Part shown: positions 6,372 through 8,970 of the stretch, piece after piece
Layout: each line of letters begins with the position of its first letter
Numbering within the stretch: the stretch's first letter is position 1
Assembly (NCBI GenBank): GCA_035254305.1
Contig: DATFAS010000208.1
Coordinates: 1-8,970, forward strand
DNA: 8,970 bases
Direction: 5' to 3'
DNA from: DATFAS01 sp035254305
GTDB lineage: Bacteria > Bacillota > Bacilli > Aneurinibacillales > RAOX-1
Made by a program: the position numbers and the translations under genes
Notes under the pieces: generated by a model
Told to the model about the DNA's origin: nothing
Seen by the model: only the letters and a program-made list of their open reading frames with translations
Database searches by the model: none

Positions 6372-8780
6372 TCACATCCATCCTGTTTGAATTTTATTCA
6401 TTTGATCGAGATATTGCTTCGTTAGATCTTTTGTTGCGTTGGCAGAGGAAGCAAAAGCTTTTAGGTGGACAGTGGGTTCCGTTTCATCCGGTTTAATCCA
6501 AACCGATCCATCTGCTTGATAGACATTCATCCCATCAATAAACTCAACTTGTTTTCCTTGAACCTGCTCTGCCATTTCTCGCATGAACGAACCCTTCCTC
6601 TCATGTGGGCAGGGGATTTGTATAATCTCTTGATAATCCGCGGGTATTGCTGCCAGTAAGTCAATGAAGCGCTGTTGTCTATTTGTTAAAAACTGGATGA
6701 TAAGGGAAATGCCGTAGAAAACATCATAAATCGGATGAAATCGTTCCTCCTGATATTCCATAATGGAGCGGAAGTCATGACTCACTTTAACCACTTCTAA
6801 TCCAAGTTGTTGGGCAAAATTATGGATTTGCGGCGATAGCCCGACTGGTAGATACACCTTTTCTGGTAAAGAAAATTGGAGCATGGCCTGAAGTTGAACG
6901 CCCCACCATTGATCTTCTGTGAGCACAATTCCGTTATCACTGACCACAATCAGACGATGGGCATTGTTATCGATCCAGAGTCCAAGATCAGCATTTTCTG
7001 CAATGACTGCCTGTTGCAGGTACGATTCTTGAGTCGTATCGTCTAGAAAAACAAGCTGTAAACCGAGATGATTGGCCCATTTGACGAGGAAAGACTGAAG
7101 ATTTCGCCTATCACAAGAAACCACAATCTTGAAACGCTGAGATCGTACTTCTTGGAGATCAAAAGTGTCCATCATGGTTCGCAAATAACCATCTTCCACT
7201 TCTGGTACAAACGTTGGCATTTTCACTTCATCCGGATTTACCCGTGCATAATGTTCTTGGATTAGCGCATTTTCGATTTTACGGTGCATGGCTTTAGATA
7301 TAGGAAGCCCTTTTTCGTCGTAAAATAATAAGTCACTTTCCGTATTTTGCCCTGGGTTGGACATCTCTACGTGGATACCACCCTTAGCCTGTAGGATTTT
7401 GATGGAGAATCGATTAACCGCAGGTAACGTTTTTCCCGCATCCATAACTTCGATTCCTGCACTTTGCAATCCAGAAATTAAGGAATTACGCATCACTTGG
7501 GCGAAGGGATGTGAGCAGGAACTGACCACTATGCGCCCTTTCCCCACCTCTGAAGCATAGGCAGCTGCTAGCCTGGTTAGGTAATCCGGTGTCATATGAA
7601 CATTTGCCAAACTCCTTATTTTTCCATGGTCAAATTGATATTTTTGCAGCTGGTGTGCTGAAATCACAGAAGTGTGAACCTTAGAGAATGGCGCAAGCTT
7701 CTGTTGTGGTCCTATCTTGACCTGTTCCTTGACATATGTATGATGTCCAAGATTAGAACCGATCCCCAAGATGGCACCATCTTTAAGCGTACTGGATGAT
7801 CCGATACAACACATGCTGCAGACAATGGAGCGATCCATGGTTACAGCTTGTTCTATATGAACTCCATCCCACAAAATCGATTGGCGAATTCCCGAACCTT
7901 GTTTAATTATGTTATTCTTTCCAATCACGGAATGAGGGCCAATGGTGACATTGGCATCGACCCGTGTTCCCGAGGCAATCAGGCAAGGGGACTTAAGCTT
8001 GGCAGTAGAGTGAATGTTTACGTCTTCGCCGATAAAAATGCCTGGTGAAATTTCTTCATATTCCTTGTGCACAAAAAAATTATTGTGAAGCATATGCATT
8101 TGAGTTTCTATATAACTCTCCGGATTTCCGATATCCGACCAGTACGCATCGGTTTCAAATCCATATAGCTTGTTTGTTCCTAATAATTGAGGAAATACAT
8201 CCTTACTGAAATCGATTTCTTGATCCGGAGGAATGAGACGAAAGATCGATGGTTCGAGAATATACAATCCCGTGTTGACTTTATCACTTAAAGCCTGTCC
8301 CCAGGAGGGTTTCTCCACGAATTGGGTGATACGTTGGTGACTATCTGTGAGTACAACCCCATATTCCAGTGGATAGGTGATCTTCTTAAGCACCATAGTT
8401 GCTTCGGAATGATTCTTGTGATGGAAGTGGGCTGCTTCTTGGATGGAGAGATTGGTTAAGGTATCTCCACTCATAACGATAAAAGGTTCATCTAAAAAAT
8501 CTGCTGCATTTCGTACACTTCCTGCAGTCCCTAATGGTAGGTTTTCAATGAAATAGTGCAGATGAACACCCCAATCCTTGCCATCACCAAAATAGTCCAT
8601 GACTTGGTCAGCCAAGTAATGCAGGGTTATGGCAATATCGCGAATTCCATGTTCTCGAAGTAATTGAAGGGTATATTCGATACAAGGGCGATTAAGCAAG
8701 GGTACCATTGGTTTAGGCAAATGGCTGGTCAGGGGTCGTAATCTCGTTCCTTTGCCACCCGCTAGGATAATGGCTTTCAT
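6372..8780 (-). CDS. Sugar-1-phosphate nucleotidyltransferase fused to a degenerate phosphomannomutase-like module
   Basis: The 802-residue protein has three parts. Residues 1-230 form a nucleotidyltransferase with all expected motifs: LAGGKGTRLRPLT (5-17), PKPMVP, LGTAGSVRNA, SGDT, FVEKP and YWSDIGNPESY; it joins an NTP and a sugar 1-phosphate. Residues about 246-351 are hexapeptide repeats of a left-handed beta-helix. Residues about 376-790 resemble an alpha-D-phosphohexomutase, as in fusions annotated mannose-1-phosphate guanylyltransferase/phosphomannomutase. Mutase signatures are altered: the ASHNP-like loop keeps a Ser (474) but reads MSNPG, the DGDGDR metal loop is DNNAHR (604-609), and the phosphate loop is KPDETEP (763-769). 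Mutase activity is therefore doubtful. ATG 8780 is chosen over an upstream start at 8831 because AGGAGG precedes it and the family begins MKAIILAGG. It overlaps the upstream glycosyltransferase by 68 bp. GTP/mannose is the default annotation; the alpha-glucosidase neighbours allow glucose. Confidence 0.88.
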   Translation of the reverse strand: MKAIILAGGKGTRLRPLTSHLPKPMVPLLNRPCIEYTLQLLREHGIRDIAITLHYLADQVMDYFGDGKDWGVHLHYFIENLPLGTAGSVRNAADFLDEPFIVMSGDTLTNLSIQEAAHFHHKNHSEATMVLKKITYPLEYGVVLTDSHQRITQFVEKPSWGQALSDKVNTGLYILEPSIFRLIPPDQEIDFSKDVFPQLLGTNKLYGFETDAYWSDIGNPESYIETQMHMLHNNFFVHKEYEEISPGIFIGEDVNIHSTAKLKSPCLIASGTRVDANVTIGPHSVIGKNNIIKQGSGIRQSILWDGVHIEQAVTMDRSIVCSMCCIGSSSTLKDGAILGIGSNLGHHTYVKEQVKIGPQQKLAPFSKVHTSVISAHQLQKYQFDHGKIRSLANVHMTPDYLTRLAAAYASEVGKGRIVVSSCSHPFAQVMRNSLISGLQSAGIEVMDAGKTLPAVNRFSIKILQAKGGIHVEMSNPGQNTESDLLFYDEKGLPISKAMHRKIENALIQEHYARVNPDEVKMPTFVPEVEDGYLRTMMDTFDLQEVRSQRFKIVVSCDRRNLQSFLVKWANHLGLQLVFLDDTTQESYLQQAVIAENADLGLWIDNNAHRLIVVSDNGIVLTEDQWWGVQLQAMLQFSLPEKVYLPVGLSPQIHNFAQQLGLEVVKVSHDFRSIMEYQEERFHPIYDVFYGISLIIQFLTNRQQRFIDLLAAIPADYQEIIQIPCPHERKGSFMREMAEQVQGKQVEFIDGMNVYQADGSVWIKPDETEPTVHLKAFASSANATKDLTKQYLDQMNKIQTGWM

Positions 8781-8970
8781 GGTGATCCTCCTGGTTCTTG
8801 GTATGATAAATTCTTTGTGTTTCCCGAGCAATGTGGTCCCAACGATAGGCCTTTTCCACTTTTTCTTTGGCTGTCTTCGCCATCCTTGTTGCTTCTACTG
8901 GGTTTTGGAGAAGATAGATCAACTGATCTTCAAGTGAATGCACATTTCCAGGATAGATGGTTAATCCATC
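8713..8970 (-). CDS. GT4-like glycosyltransferase, C-terminal fragment
   Basis: The last 85 codons of a gene that starts outside the window. The fragment begins DGLTIYPGNVHSLEDQL and continues LLQNPVEATRMAKTAKEKVE and YRWDHIARETQRIY. This is the pattern at the end of family 4 retaining glycosyltransferases: a loop after the EX7E region (D/E-G-x-x-x-x-P-G-N), a helix with L..P..M...A...V, then a tryptophan-containing helix. Such enzymes transfer a sugar from an NDP-sugar to an acceptor. The following gene makes an NDP-sugar, so the two may be donor synthesis and use. The frame continues for roughly 30 residues past the conserved helix and overlaps the next gene by 68 bp. That tail (HESHYPSGWQ onward) is low-information and looks like run-on after loss of an earlier stop. 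The acceptor cannot be judged from the fragment. Confidence 0.75.
   Translation of the reverse strand, partial: DGLTIYPGNVHSLEDQLIYLLQNPVEATRMAKTAKEKVEKAYRWDHIARETQRIYHTKNQEDHHESHYPSGWQRNEITTPDQPFA
8787..8792 (-). promoter_or_regulatory. Ribosome binding site deciding the nucleotidyltransferase start
   Basis: A perfect AGGAGG (minus strand) lies 6 nt before ATG 8780 and inside the coding sequence of the upstream glycosyltransferase. It rules against the longer frame from 8831, whose extra 17 residues do not belong to the nucleotidyltransferase fold. Confidence 0.9.

Noticed and set aside
8781..8831. Longer nucleotidyltransferase start at 8831
   Set aside because: The extra 17 residues precede the family's conserved N-terminus, lie inside the glycosyltransferase frame, and include the AGGAGG that serves ATG 8780.
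8752..8937. 61-codon plus-strand frame near the right edge
   Set aside because: It is antisense to the glycosyltransferase and nucleotidyltransferase starts, with no family resemblance.

Overview
The window looks like a chromosomal segment of a low-to-moderate GC, spore-former-type Bacillota, probably Bacillales. Ribosome binding sites are strong and G-rich, TTG and GTG starts occur, and a 5'-nucleotidase-like gene recognisable as yunD sits beside a small DUF6154-like gene and a yunC remnant, a neighbourhood known from Bacillus. There are no RNA genes, CRISPR arrays or intact mobile elements. The genus cannot be fixed from this sequence.

Left block, plus strand (1-3023): a promoter-like site and a secreted serine protease with one SLH domain (104-955); a cytoplasmic YunD-type metallophosphoesterase/5'-nucleotidase that starts at TTG 1098; an 86-residue DUF6154-like protein 19 bp downstream; then a 43-codon yunC (DUF1805) reading frame. 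This frame keeps its start and Shine-Dalgarno but stops where the family is expected to have roughly 55-60 more residues. The yunC Shine-Dalgarno lies inside a long imperfect hairpin (2824-2891).

Middle (3024-3279): about 170 bp of non-coding sequence with a TTGTGAC repeat, then a strong bidirectional terminator (3183-3226) between convergent units.

Right block, minus strand (8970 down to 3280): a tightly packed operon that enters from outside the window. In transcription order it holds the C-terminus of a GT4-like glycosyltransferase, an 802-residue sugar-phosphate nucleotidyltransferase fused to a left-handed beta-helix and a phosphomannomutase-like module, a 669-residue two-domain GH15 enzyme, and a 364-residue GH15 enzyme that is only the catalytic barrel. 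The genes overlap by 68 bp, are separated by 4 bp, and overlap by 17 bp. No signal peptides are visible in the three genes whose N-termini are present.

The operon reads as an intracellular cassette that activates a sugar 1-phosphate, transfers the sugar, and trims or recycles an alpha-glucoside, possibly a glycogen-like polymer or an oligosaccharide. The most interesting point is that the phosphomannomutase-like module has lost most signature residues (metal loop, sugar loop, phosphate loop) while the nucleotidyltransferase half looks intact. That suggests a regulatory or structural pseudoenzyme domain.
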